64,000 nucleotides of DNA from Bradyrhizobium japonicum USDA 6 (GTDB lineage Bacteria > Pseudomonadota > Alphaproteobacteria > Rhizobiales > Xanthobacteraceae), in assembly GCF_000284375.1 (NCBI RefSeq), contig NC_017249.1, positions 8,115,001 through 8,179,000 on the forward strand, read 5' to 3'. The notes beneath the pieces are model-generated. The model ran no database searches. It was not told the origin of the DNA and was given only the letters and a program-made list of their open reading frames with translations. The translations under genes were made by a program, and so were the position numbers. Positions within the stretch are counted from its first letter, which is position 1; every line of letters starts with the position of its first letter. Positions 1-9,359 of this stretch are shown one piece after another.

Positions 1-240
1 AGTCGGCTAAGCGTGACAGAAACGAGAGCGCGACCTTCGACCGAGCAACGAGCACCACTTTATCGGCATGGGGAAGGACCTGGACGATCGTAAGCTCGGG
101 GGAAACCAGCGAGCGGAAGGCATGGAGCAAGGGCGAATCGCGGGCATCGATTGCGATTCTGATCTTATGACCTTATTCGCGCCCGTGAATTCCGCAACCT
201 TCACCAAAGAACCCAATTGCATGAGACGAGGCGGTCTCGC

Positions 241-448
241 GGGCGCCGGCATCACCGCGTTGATGAGCCGCGAGGCCGTTTGCTACGACAATGCCCCGAT
301 GGAGAGCTTCCTCCATACACTGGTTCGTCATCGCAACCATAACCGCGCCGACGCCCAGCGCATTATCTTTGCTTTCATCGAGGGCTTCTACGAGCCGAAC
401 CCGGCTCCATTCCGCAATCGATATATCGCCCGATCGAGATGGAGCTAA
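241..448 (+). pseudogene. IS3-family transposase OrfB, C-terminal remnant
   Basis: The frame contains CYDNAPMESFLHTL, RADAQR and FAFIEGFYEPN, which is the C-terminal end of the IS3-family OrfB integrase (usual form DNAPMESFFHTLKTE ... RADAQRDIFAFIEGFYNRTRLHS). The last part departs from the family, so a small indel is likely. No OrfA and no N-terminal half of OrfB are visible to the left, and bases 1-240 hold nothing I recognise. The piece is a dead fragment lying next to the decayed effector-like gene. Confidence 0.75.
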
Positions 449-455
449 AAGCCGC

Positions 456-1880
456 TTAAACCCCTCCACTCTTTCGGGGAAGATCAGACTGCCCTAAATT
501 TAGAGCCGAGTCATCTGGATCGACGGATACTGGCGACGGTATGGATTGATCATCGAGCAATCGCCAAAGCTCCCCTGGAGAGAATTGCTCTAGATCGAAA
601 CTAAGCCCTTCTGGACCGGCGGAGAACGACGGGGCAGGGTGTTGGCGCAAGTCATCCTGCAAGTCCTTTTCTAGTCGCTGAAGCTCCTCTGAGGGGACGG
701 AGACGGGGGACGGCATGGATTGATTATCAAGCAATCGCCGAAGCTCCCCTGGAGAGAATTGCTTTAGATCGAAACTAAACTCTTCTGGATCGGCGGAGAA
801 CGACGCGGCAGGGTGTCGGTGCAACTCGCCCTGTAAGTCCTTTTCCAGTCGCTGAAGCTTGTCCGAAGGGACGGAGGCTGGTGACGGAATGGGTTGATGA
901 TCAAGATGATCCAGCACTTGCAAAAGCTCCCACTGATGAAGCTGCTCGGGATTGATCGCGACGTGCCCTTGGACGAAAGCCGACGGGGCGGGTTGATCCT
1001 CCTGCCCGTCCCGAAGCTCCTCTCGCCGACTGCTAGCTTCGTACGAGGCCCTGTGCTGTGCAGCGGCGTCGCCGATGAGCGTCGGTTCCATCAGTGCCGC
1101 GCTTTCGGGATGGATGGGGGCCACGTTCGGGGGCGGGCGCGACCGCTCCGTTGGCGTACGATGACTTCGCCCGTCGACCGAAAGGTGCGGAGATGGTCTA
1201 ATGCTACAAGGAGGATTTTGGGATTTCCCTTTCCGACGAACTCGTATACGTCACCGCCATTGCTCAGCGACTTATTGTCCTGCCGAGCAACAATGCTCGG
1301 TCTGCGTTTTGCGAAGAGCCAACGGCTAAAGCTAAGAAGAGCGCCTGCATGTTGCTTCGCCCCACCGGCGACCATCCCGCCTTTGATGAGAGCCTCCTCA
1401 AGCCTCAAGATTTCGGGAGCATCCTCGGATAAACAGGCCGCTTGTCCAACTGATGCCCCCGTACCACAATCCCAGTTGATTGAGCCGGCTGCATCGCGGA
1501 GGCTGCTGACATTGCTCCACCACCGCCTGAATTGGCGAACTCGCTCAGCTGCTGCTCAATGGCAACGCCTTGCGGACTTTTTAGGGCCCTTGGCCTCTTC
1601 GCTGCTCTCAACTCAGCTGTGTTACGCTCATCGTTGATGAGGACCTCGCTTGGCAAGAGGTTGCTCCTGGCAAGTGCACTCATCGGCTCGGCCGGGGACT
1701 GCTGGTGTAGCTAGACACATTGGTAGAGGGCCTACCGCGTGGCCCACCGTCAGGGATCGCGTTATCGGCTTCGCGCACCTCGTTTAATTGCTGCTCAAAG
1801 TCGTCTTGCCCGGATCGGTCGGGTTGATGCTCTTGCGAGACCTGTACCGCGGCCCGGCAGTTACGTCAAAATTGTGCGGT
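456..1880 (-). pseudogene. Repeat-containing type III effector-like gene, frameshifted
   Basis: Three consecutive minus-strand frames join into one gene. The N-terminal part (about 1880-1690) is rich in Gln, Asp and Ser. The middle (1683-1405, then 1408-1091) contains ALLSFSRWLFA and LLVALDHLRTF, a helical SAM-like repeat resembling integrase core-binding folds that I associate with large Bradyrhizobium effectors. The C-terminal part (1124-456) holds tandem 58-residue repeats with LQRLEKDLQ and SFDL.QFSPGEL. A tts box lies upstream on the same strand, so TtsI control and type III secretion are inferred. At least three frameshifts and no clean start codon make it a pseudogene. The effector name is not known to me. 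Confidence 0.6.
530..890. repeat. 174-bp tandem coding repeats
   Basis: Two full copies and one partial copy of a unit recur with a 174-bp period; near-identical words start at about 539 and 713. The period is exactly 58 codons, and the translated units share LQRLEKDLQ, HPA.SFSA and QFSPGEL. The repeats therefore grew in frame inside the effector-like gene. Confidence 0.8.
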
Positions 1881-1928
1881 TCCACATTAGCCTCTCGTCA
1901 TGAAATCAATTGAGCTAGTCCTACTATG

Positions 1929-1955
1929 AACAAACTTTCGAGAATCTGACGAGCC
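1929..1955 (-). promoter_or_regulatory. tts box (TtsI-binding promoter element)
   Basis: Read on the minus strand the site is CGTCAGATTCTCGAAAGTTT, one base away from the common rhizobial core GTCAGCTTCTCGAAAG. It lies about 50-70 bp upstream of the decayed effector-like gene and points into it. TtsI is the response regulator that switches on type III secretion genes after flavonoid/NodD induction. Confidence 0.75.
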
Positions 1956-1982
1956 GTCGCCCGCGGCTCTCAATCGTCGCGC

Positions 1983-2107
1983 AACTTCATGCCGAAATCC
2001 TCGACTTGCGCGCCACCGGTCTGTCGCCGCGCGGGATCGCGCCGCAGATCGCCATGAGCGTGAGGACTATCGAACGCTGGCTTGCTGCGGGCGGTGAGCC
2101 TGAGCGC
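1983..2107 (+). pseudogene. ISL3-like transposase fragment (helix-turn-helix)
   Basis: A 40-residue stretch reads LHAEILDLRATGLSPRGIA followed by SVRTIERWLAAGGEPERRR. I associate this helix-turn-helix with ISL3-type transposases. Nothing of the catalytic part follows, so it is an isolated scrap sitting just beyond the tts box. Confidence 0.55.
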
Positions 2108-2109
2108 CG

Positions 2110-2730
2110 GCGGCCGCCCGCACACTCTGTCCTCATTGATCCTTTTCGAGATTATTTGGGAAAAGCGCTGGGAGGAAGCTGACCTTAGCGATTTTTATCG
2201 CACCAAGCTCGCTTTCATCGGCTTCCCAGGTCCAGTGGGCACTTGCACTCTGCTCCCGAGCGGACCAGGTGTTTGCAACGCAGCGCGAGGGGCCTTTGCA
2301 TAGCGCAATAACTGAACTGGGCATGAGGCCTTAAGCTATGCAGGTTGCGAAATACCGCGCCCGCCGAGGAATTTGGGCGGCCATCAGGAAAAGCCTTTGT
2401 CAGCAAACTTTCGTTTGGTGGCCAAGTTCTTGGCGCTTGGCCATCGCCTGCGCTCGGCGCCGGTGCTCCCTCGATCAGGAATGCGTTCGATCTGTGGTAG
2501 CTGCGGTTTTCAAGACAAGAATTGGCGGACTATGTGAAAGGATCAGGGATGCAGAAAGCATGTCCGGGCACGCACCAAATTGGTAGAATCGCTTGGCAGA
2601 TTCTACAAAGAGGAGGCTGGACGGTTCAGGCCGTGCCCCTGCAACGGATCCATCGCCTGCCAACAGCCTCGCTATAGAACGCCTTACGCGAGCTGCCCCG
2701 CCGAAAGCTCGATTGCAGGCCCTGCTGCCT
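2110..2730. other. Stretch without a recognisable gene
   Basis: Short open frames exist on both strands but none shows a family motif, a ribosome binding site or coherent composition. The stretch lies just downstream of the stop codon of the larger effector-like pseudogene. Confidence 0.5.
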
Positions 2731-2732
2731 CT

Positions 2733-4985
2733 TCAGCCACGTTCAGGATAAATGCGTACGCGCTGGCGGCCTTCGCTCTCCACCAATTCACCCCTGTAAG
2801 GCACTCCGCGGATCTCGAAATAGGTTGGTTGGCCCGCCCGCGGCAAGATGCCTTGGCCTTCCAGGGCGCGGACGAGGTAGGGCGGAAGGAATCGATCTCG
2901 GTGCTCCCATCCCCGCGGATCAGATACCCAAGATCAACGGGCCCCTCACCGGATTGCACGGCTGGCACGATCGGCCGGGGACGATAGAGCGACTGAGACG
3001 GGCCTGGTTCATCCGGCTGGCTCACGCGGGGATGATGGATCAGGCGAACATCCCTGCGGCCTCCTGGTCCACCGTAGCCGAAAATAGCGCTCCCCATTGA
3101 TCACAAACTGACTTGGCCCGAACTGGTTTGGCAGCAGATGCATATTTCCCAATACATCGATCAACACGACTGAAGCCGCCTGGGAGCCGTGGCGCCAGCC
3201 GGCGCCAACGATCGCTCCTATATCCCGCAGCTCCGGAGCCGCCCCCGGCGGTCCTGCGAACGACGAGGCGGCTGCAAATTCAGATGCTGGCGCAGAGCGC
3301 GCATCGTCACGCAAGTCGTGGGGTGTGGGGTGGATCCAGATCAACGAAGGAGTCGAGACCGCCGTAGATGTTTGACGATCGAGGCCTCACGCACGACGGC
3401 GATGCGGAGTCTTGCATCTGTTGCCCGAGCCAGGCCCAGGCTCCCTGGCTGGGGGTGGCCGGTGTAGCAGGAAGCTCGAGCGGCGGATGAGCTTGCGCGC
3501 CCCAGTGCGGCGCTGGCTCTGGTGAGGCGGGTCCTTGGATCTGCTCGCCAAGCCAGTTCCAGGCTCCGGCGCTCGGCGTCGCCGGGGTTGCGGGAAGCTG
3601 CTGCGACGAACCGGCCTGCCAATGGCTGGGCGGCGCTGGCATCGATATGTTGGGCCCGTGGATCTGCTCGCCAAGCCAATCCCAGGCGCCCGCGCTCGGG
3701 CTAGCTGGCGTTGCGGGAGGACCCTGCAGTGCATGCGGCTGTCGAGCAGCTTCCCAAGAAGGCTGGCCCGGATCCTCAGGAGGCCTCAATCCAAGCGCCC
3801 TGTTCGCCTCCAGGATTTGCTCGTATCCGCCAAGTTTGACCAGATCAGCATTGATCTTCTTGTCGTTGGTTTCGCGCCTGTACTCCTCGAGATCCCGGAC
3901 AAACGCGGGGGTGGAAAGTCGGCCGGCCATCGGTGGCCTATCATGGGTCCGCAGCCACTCACTCAGCTTAGACATGCGGCGAGCTTGCCTGTCGATCGTC
4001 TTCGGCTCGATCCTGCGTGTTGCCTTTTCCGCCGCCGCCCACATGTGGATGAGGGTTGCGTCCGCGCCGTGAGGAGCCAGTCGGCGGAGATCAGGCGCCA
4101 GGGCGTTTCCGGCACCGACCTCACGGAGCTTCTTCAAGGCCGCCTTGATGCGCGTGCCGCGGCGGCCTGCGTACCTGTCGACCTCCTCATCGAGCTCAGC
4201 TTCCAGCTGGTGGTTTTCCACCTCCGGATTGTCCTGCTGCGCGTTTTCCAATTCCCGGCTATTCGATCCGCAATTGAGGGCCTGCCGTGCTCGCTCAGGA
4301 GCACGCTCAAATGGCGCAAATCGGTTGCCGCATTCTTGATCGTGCCGTCGGTGAGGTTACCCGCCGCCTTGTTTCGGAAATCTTTAATGAGCTCCTCATC
4401 GGCCGCAGGGACCCCGCGCGTCCGGCCCGGCTGCCTCGCATAATCAATTCGTAAATTCGTCGAAAAGACGTCAGATTGCCCAGCGTCGCGCGACGAATTT
4501 TCACTGCTGCTCCGGCCAAGCGCCTTGCCGATTCCCGACTTGAAGCGTGACCATAATCTGCGGCTTTTTCCGCTTTTGGCCGACGCGGCAGACTCTGCGT
4601 CCGGAAAGCTTTAGCGCGCGCTGCTGAACAGATCATCTCGCAAACTAGACTGCGGCACTTGCGTCGCAGCGGTAAGCTGAAAGCTGGGAATGTCTACGCT
4701 CCGGCGCGTGTCGCCTAGCGCACTCTCCCTAAAAGTGGAGTGCGGCGGCGCCCGCATCGAACCGCCGAAATCGTCCCGCCGGACTGCTCGACCACCTCCT
4801 GCGGGAGGCCGATCAGGTGAAGTTGACTTGCTTTGATCAGACGGATCGAGATGCAAATCCTCCATACGCTTCTCAAAGTCGCCTTGCTCGCTTGAGTCGC
4901 CCCGTCGCTGACCCGCCCGCCCCGGCAGCGCGGCGTACTCCCGCATCCAGGCTCCTGAATCGAAGAATGGGTCAACCGGATCCAT
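2733..4985 (-). pseudogene. Large repeat-rich type III effector-like gene with several frameshifts
   Basis: The start is ATG at 4985, reading MDPVDPFFDSGAWM, behind a GGAG-type ribosome binding site and a tts box. Frames then alternate: 4985-4611; about 4570-4265 (DEELIKDFRNKAAGN, DLRHLSVLLSEHGRPSIADR); 4251-3400 (RMSKLSEWLRTHDRPPM, then three repeats ending AWDWLGEQI); 3300-3070 (DIGAIVGAGWRHGSQ, VLIDVLGNMHLLPNQ); and a final domain ending RVRIYPERG at the stop (2733-2735). The helical units resemble integrase SAM-like folds. The two last domains look like one duplicated 65-residue module. No C48 protease domain is present. The architecture resembles large Bradyrhizobium effectors of the NopD/Bel2-5 type, but that link is inference. 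At least five frameshifts make it dead. Confidence 0.6.
3400..3725. repeat. 123-126-bp coding repeats (three copies)
   Basis: Copies start near 3411, 3537 and 3660. Each encodes (P)ATPASPSAGAWDWLGEQI-like sequence on the minus strand, with a unit of about 41 codons. Tandem growth within an effector gene is common in rhizobia. Confidence 0.75.
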
Positions 4986-5080
4986 CCTGCTCTCCTCATG
5001 TTTGTAGAGACCCTGCAGCAATCCGTACGGCCTGGATTACGGCGAGATTGCAGCTCTTCAGATTCTCGATTGTTGTAGCC

Positions 5081-5106
5081 GCAACCTTTCAAGAAGCTGA
5101 CGAGAT
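5081..5106 (-). promoter_or_regulatory. tts box
   Basis: The minus strand reads CTCGTCAGCTTCTTGAAAGG, one substitution from the usual GTCAGCTTCTCGAAAG core. It ends about 95 bp upstream of the effector-like start at 4985, a normal spacing for tts-driven genes. Confidence 0.8.
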
Positions 5107-5244
5107 CAGGATATTGCTGCGCGCGAGACCGGCGTCGCATCGGCACCCGCCTGACGACGGACGGAGTTGCTCCAATTTTATCGCACCTCTTCGCCGGTTT
5201 CGTGTTCGAGCTGACGAAATTGGTCGACCGATCTAACAATGGAT

Positions 5245-5730
5245 CGCCGGTCGATCGTGCGCCGAATTCAAGCATCACGGCGGGACTTACATAGCCGCTA
5301 CCGTCTCCAATGGATCATACGTGACGTGCATCTTGTCGTCCTTGGCATCAATTTTGGTAGTGAGCTTGTCCTATTGCAGGCGTTCATTGATGACGCACAA
5401 CGTCTTTTCCTTGACGCAGACCGGAGGCGTTCTCGCGCGTTGGCACTTTTGCTTTGACTGCGGTTCTGAGGGACCAAATTGTCCACCGGGTCCGGAGCTG
5501 TTGCTCGAATGCCGTATGTGAGATCCACGTCGTACGAGAAACGGCGAATTGCGCCGTAAGCCTTCGAAAGGGACGTTCCGCTCGGAGACGAGATTCTCGC
5601 CCAGTGGCGACGAGCGCGTTCAGGCATCAAAACGACCCCAAACATTCTTTTTCGAGAAGATGTGCAGGGCGTCCTGAGTTCGCAGCAGTAACGGTGCCTG
5701 GCAAGCCAAGTTGGCAATGAAGATCCGGCA
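5245..5730 (-). pseudogene. AbiEii-type nucleotidyltransferase toxin, decayed
   Basis: Pieces in shifting minus-strand frames give PAHLLEKE near the start, GTSLSKAYGAIRRFS and DVDLTY (nucleotidyltransferase nucleotide-binding motif), then VMLEFGARSTGDP near 5275-5235. These are hallmark blocks of the AbiEii/AbiGii toxin family, which in AbiE systems transfers nucleotides and arrests growth. Frameshifts and in-frame stops are frequent, and the C-terminal half is missing, replaced by the tts box region of the neighbouring effector. It follows a matching antitoxin relic on the same strand. Confidence 0.7.
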
Positions 5731-6135
5731 GACTTCGATTCGCTCACTTCAATCGGGCTCAGTCTTTGACTGAGGGACCGCAAGGCTTCTCTTGCAGTCT
5801 CGGGACCGCCCCGCTCGAGCGCGCACGACCTCACCTGCACGACGGCTTGGCCATCGTAAGCTGCCAACGCGGTGCATGCTTGAACTCCACAACTTGCTTG
5901 CCAAGATGGAGCTCGCGGAACGCCCCCGAAGTCAAATAAACCTGCCGAACAGTCTGCGGCCTCGTCAACCGAGTTGGTTGGCTGAGGCAGCGCCTCCGTA
6001 ACCGATGATTTCGCCGCGGCGCGCCTTGGTCTCCTCAACAACTTTTCGACCGACTGAGCTCTCGTTCCGAAGCAACTTTCGACGGGGCGCAGATAGGCGC
6101 CCTCGCCTCGCGCACGGGAATTTTCGTCGCTCACC
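5730..6135 (-). pseudogene. AbiEi-like (DUF6088-type) antitoxin, decayed
   Basis: Joined frames give RKVVEETKARRGEIIGYGG then AASANQLG, and after a shift TVRQVYLTSGAFRELHLGKQ and FKHAPRWQL, then LRSLSQRLSP. These match the transcriptional-regulator/antitoxin family that precedes AbiEii toxins. At least one frameshift at about 5950 and later stops inactivate it. The order antitoxin then toxin is conserved with the next relic, so this was once a complete type IV toxin-antitoxin operon. Bases 6136-6434 upstream hold nothing I recognise. Confidence 0.68.
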
Positions 6136-6434
6136 GACCGAACGAATATAGCCGCGAAGCATCAGCCCACTTCGCTCTCCGGAGATCTGCGCAAGGCGCT
6201 GAACAGGCAAATCAGCCGTTCCCGAGCGATGACGACGTGCTGACGTGACGGTCCGTAGAGCTTGCCGACACTGATCCGCCAAAACGGACAAGATGATCTG
6301 CGAGCTGAAGCGGGCGCATGTGGGTGGACGGCGAACAGATGAGATCGTCGCGCCGGCCCCCTTTCCGTCGGTTTGGCTCCGGCGGCGGTTGGGTTGCTGT
6401 ACAAGACTCTCCATCACAATCAGGCTCGCTCCCC

Positions 6435-7475
6435 TCATTCATCCGAGGATCGCCGTGGAACCCCTTCACCGTGAACATTGCTCTTTGTTCGAACCTGATG
6501 GTTCGTGGGCAGCCAATCTGTGACACCCGCGAAGAACACTCTCAGCGACCATCTCGCAGCTTCGCCATCTTTCAGTTGATGGGAATGAGGCTCGCGGCCT
6601 GATGGGTTAGCACCGATGCCGAAGGATCTATATTCGGCATAATAGCTCGTGCTCAACTTGTTGGTCTCGCCGGGAGCCCATTCGCGCCAGCCTTCCGCAA
6701 TCACTCGTGCATCTATCTTTGTCGACAGGAAGACCACTGTGGCGTAGGAGCGCCAGGGGCGGCCAAGCGCGATATAGCGCGCAGCAGGGTCGGCACTTAG
6801 CCTGCAATGATCAAAAACATAGCCACTGTCCTCATCCGGCGTTGCCTTGCTCTGAGCGGTATAGATGACCGCTTGATTGGCGATGCCGTGCAATTCACAT
6901 TGCCGGAACCAGACCTTGGCGTTGCCAAATATGAAATCGACATGCCCTTCGATGTAGCAGTTCGAGAAGTATTGTCGTGACATTCTACCGTTTGGTCCCT
7001 TGCCGGCAAACAGCGTGTCCTGGGCGCCGAGCAGGCGGACGCGCGTAATGACGTCCCTATCTCCGGTAACGGACAGCGCTACCGCCTGCGAAGGTGGATT
7101 GGCCGGATTGAGGGCATAGTCGTTCTGAATGGTCAGATTCTCGAGCCGGAAGTCATCGCTAGGGGCATCCAGCGTCGCCGAACGGGCCGTTCCTCCTACA
7201 TTGACCGCGCCGTCGCCATACACAATGACCGTATCCTCCGGCTTGTTGCCAGTCCCTGCGAGATGAACACCGGATTTCGTGATTTTAACCTTCTCGCGAT
7301 AGATGCCTGGCGCGATCCGGACGTTTCCGCCTTCCGCCGGCAATGCGTCGATGGCTTGCTGCACGGAGTGATAGTCTGCATTTCCGGCATGCGACACCAA
7401 CAGTGGATGAGCGTACGCCGCGGCGATGCAGAAACATCCCGCCAGAAGTGCAGCGGAGGAAACGAAAATTCGCAT
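6435..7475 (-). CDS. Secreted pectin methylesterase (CE8)
   Basis: The 346-residue product starts with a Sec-type signal peptide (MRIFVSSAALLAGCFCIAAA, cleaved near AHP). It then shows the CE8 beta-helix with the catalytic blocks GAQDTLFA (about residue 155), DFIFGNA and LGRPW. It removes methyl esters from homogalacturonan, making it accessible to polygalacturonase. Length is typical. The polygalacturonase gene lies 218 bp upstream on the same strand behind a tts box, so co-regulation with type III secretion is likely. The last 60 residues diverge from the family and may be a read-through tail. Function is firm; regulation is inferred. Confidence 0.9.
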   Translation of the reverse strand: MRIFVSSAALLAGCFCIAAAYAHPLLVSHAGNADYHSVQQAIDALPAEGGNVRIAPGIYREKVKITKSGVHLAGTGNKPEDTVIVYGDGAVNVGGTARSATLDAPSDDFRLENLTIQNDYALNPANPPSQAVALSVTGDRDVITRVRLLGAQDTLFAGKGPNGRMSRQYFSNCYIEGHVDFIFGNAKVWFRQCELHGIANQAVIYTAQSKATPDEDSGYVFDHCRLSADPAARYIALGRPWRSYATVVFLSTKIDARVIAEGWREWAPGETNKLSTSYYAEYRSFGIGANPSGREPHSHQLKDGEAARWSLRVFFAGVTDWLPTNHQVRTKSNVHGEGVPRRSSDE

Positions 7476-7693
7476 GTGATCTTACACTTCGTTTCTCAGC
7501 GGGATAGCCGTCGCGCATCGACACAAGATTTTCATCGCCAAATCAGAACCTGCGTCACCTTGACATTTCCGGCCCTGCAAAACTGTCGGCCAATAGCAAC
7601 CAACTCGGGACATGAGCCCGACCTTCGTCAACACCAGTAATCTTGGCCCCAGATGCGGAACTCACCACCTGAGTTCGGCGCCGCGTGTAGTGC

Positions 7694-8992
7694 TTACCGA
7701 TTGCCGTCGCGGAATGCCTTGGAACATACCTCCGATCCGCGCAGCGGCGGTTGTGTAGCTCGTCCGGGCAGCGGGGGCCATACGTCAGAGTGATTTGCGC
7801 TGACGTTCGCATGTTCAAGTTGCCAAGTCGCGGAATTGGCAAATCGAACATCTTCGAGTGTCACGTCCAGGGCATGCCGCTCGTCTATGCCGCGCATCAG
7901 CAGCACACCAGTGTCGCCATGCACATGACGGAGAACGATTTGCCGATAGACCGGAATCCTCGTGCCTTGAGCGCGCGGATCATATTTTGCATCGAAAGCC
8001 AGCGGCCACCGGTTGCCCCTCAGGCACACGTACTCATAAGTCACGTTCTCGACCAGACCGCCTCGACCAACATCGCTCTTGATGCGCAGGCCCGACGTCG
8101 TACCATCCAGTGTCAGATTACGCACCAATATGTCTCTGGCCCCGGAATTCACCTCGCTGCCGATCGACATGCCATGCCCCCAGCCGAAATAATTATCAAT
8201 GATCGAGATATGGCTGCTTGAACCATTGTCGCCGGCCTTGATTGCGACGTTGTCGTCACCCGTACGGATCCAGCTGTGGGTGATGGTCACATCCTGACTG
8301 GCGCCAAGATCGATGCCATCGGTGTTGCGGGCATCCGCCGGCGAATCGATCGTGAGGGCCCAAAACGTGGCACCTTCAACCCGGTTCATCGCGACATGAA
8401 AATTGGCAGCGTTGCGCAAGGTGACACCAGAGAACGTGATATCCTGCGCATGATCGACCTGGATCAAGCGTGGGGCGTTCTGATTGCCGCCCTGGGCTTG
8501 GGCGCGGCGGGCTAGCTGCCACCAGGTTTCCGCGCCGCCGCCGATCAGCGCGCCGCCCTGACCATCGATGATGCCCTCTCCGTAGATACCGCCGCCGCGC
8601 GTTTTAGAAAAGCTGATGAATGGCCGGCAACCGTCGCCCTTTTCCGCAATGCGACCACATTGCCCGAGGCCCTTGTCGTAAGCGGCAGGTTCGGGGATGG
8701 CGATCAGTGTCGCACCGCGTCCGACCCATAAGGTCACGCCCGATTTCATCTCGAGTGGACCTGAGTGAAACTCGCCGCGCCCGAGATAAACTGCAGCGCC
8801 ATCGGGGCAATGTTCAATGGCCTCCTGTAGGCTAACTGTATCGTTCTTGCCGGAAGGCACAGGGCGATCACAGACCGTATCAGGTGCAACAGGTTCGGCG
8901 ATAGTCCGGCGGTCTTGCGCTTTTGCGGCGGGGCCGACAACCATGGAGGCGAGTATGGACAATAGGGCCCAGTTGCGAAAACGCTTTGTCAT
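7694..8992 (-). CDS. Secreted polygalacturonase (GH28)
   Basis: From ATG at 8992 the product has 432 residues with a signal peptide (MTKRFRNWALLSILASMVVG). All four GH28 signatures are present: NTDG in ARNTDGIDLG, DD in TGDDNVAIKAG, HG in WGHGMSIGSE and RIK in LRIKSDVG. It hydrolyses alpha-1,4-galacturonan in the periplasm or outside the cell. The frame stays open upstream to 9226, adding 78 residues that do not look like family sequence, so I prefer the start with the signal peptide. The tts box lies about 340 bp upstream of that start and about 105 bp upstream of the longer frame. Pectin hydrolysis fits infection-thread or crack-entry invasion. Confidence 0.9.
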   Translation of the reverse strand: MTKRFRNWALLSILASMVVGPAAKAQDRRTIAEPVAPDTVCDRPVPSGKNDTVSLQEAIEHCPDGAAVYLGRGEFHSGPLEMKSGVTLWVGRGATLIAIPEPAAYDKGLGQCGRIAEKGDGCRPFISFSKTRGGGIYGEGIIDGQGGALIGGGAETWWQLARRAQAQGGNQNAPRLIQVDHAQDITFSGVTLRNAANFHVAMNRVEGATFWALTIDSPADARNTDGIDLGASQDVTITHSWIRTGDDNVAIKAGDNGSSSHISIIDNYFGWGHGMSIGSEVNSGARDILVRNLTLDGTTSGLRIKSDVGRGGLVENVTYEYVCLRGNRWPLAFDAKYDPRAQGTRIPVYRQIVLRHVHGDTGVLLMRGIDERHALDVTLEDVRFANSATWQLEHANVSANHSDVWPPLPGRATQPPLRGSEVCSKAFRDGNR

Positions 8993-9327
8993 TGACCTGC
9001 TCGTGCTTTTGTCACGCGCATCATTGTCGCGTGCCTTTTCTGGTATTGAGCGCTGGCTTGATCGAGTCGCCGCGTGCGTCACTGGCGCGCACAAGATGAC
9101 ATTTATCCGACGCAGTAGACGCCTGGACTTGAGATCGCGCAGCAGCACCTTGCCTATGCGCGAAAAAGATGAAGCGTTTTGCGATAGTACGAAAATCCAA
9201 CAACTTCGTAACGTCAGCCTGCTCACACTGATTGAGCTCCCAACCGGTCCCCGATTTCATTTGTGCAACTCCAATTGCGCGTGAGTCCACGCAGCCTCTC
9301 GTCCAGGATCGGTGGGCAGTGAGTATT

Positions 9328-9355
9328 CGGGAAAGCTTTCGAGAAGCTGACGAGG
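9328..9355 (-). promoter_or_regulatory. tts box upstream of the pectinase genes
   Basis: The minus strand reads CTCGTCAGCTTCTCGAAAGC followed by TTTCCC, an exact match to the usual core GTCAGCTTCTCGAAAGC. It points toward the polygalacturonase and pectin methylesterase genes, and no other gene lies between. Confidence 0.85.
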
Positions 9356-9359
9356 CTAC

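Noticed and set aside
8276..8515. Plus-strand ORFs inside the polygalacturonase gene and similar long antisense frames in jetC, jetA and lptD
   Set aside because: Shadows of GC-rich genes on the opposite strand; no motifs or ribosome binding sites.
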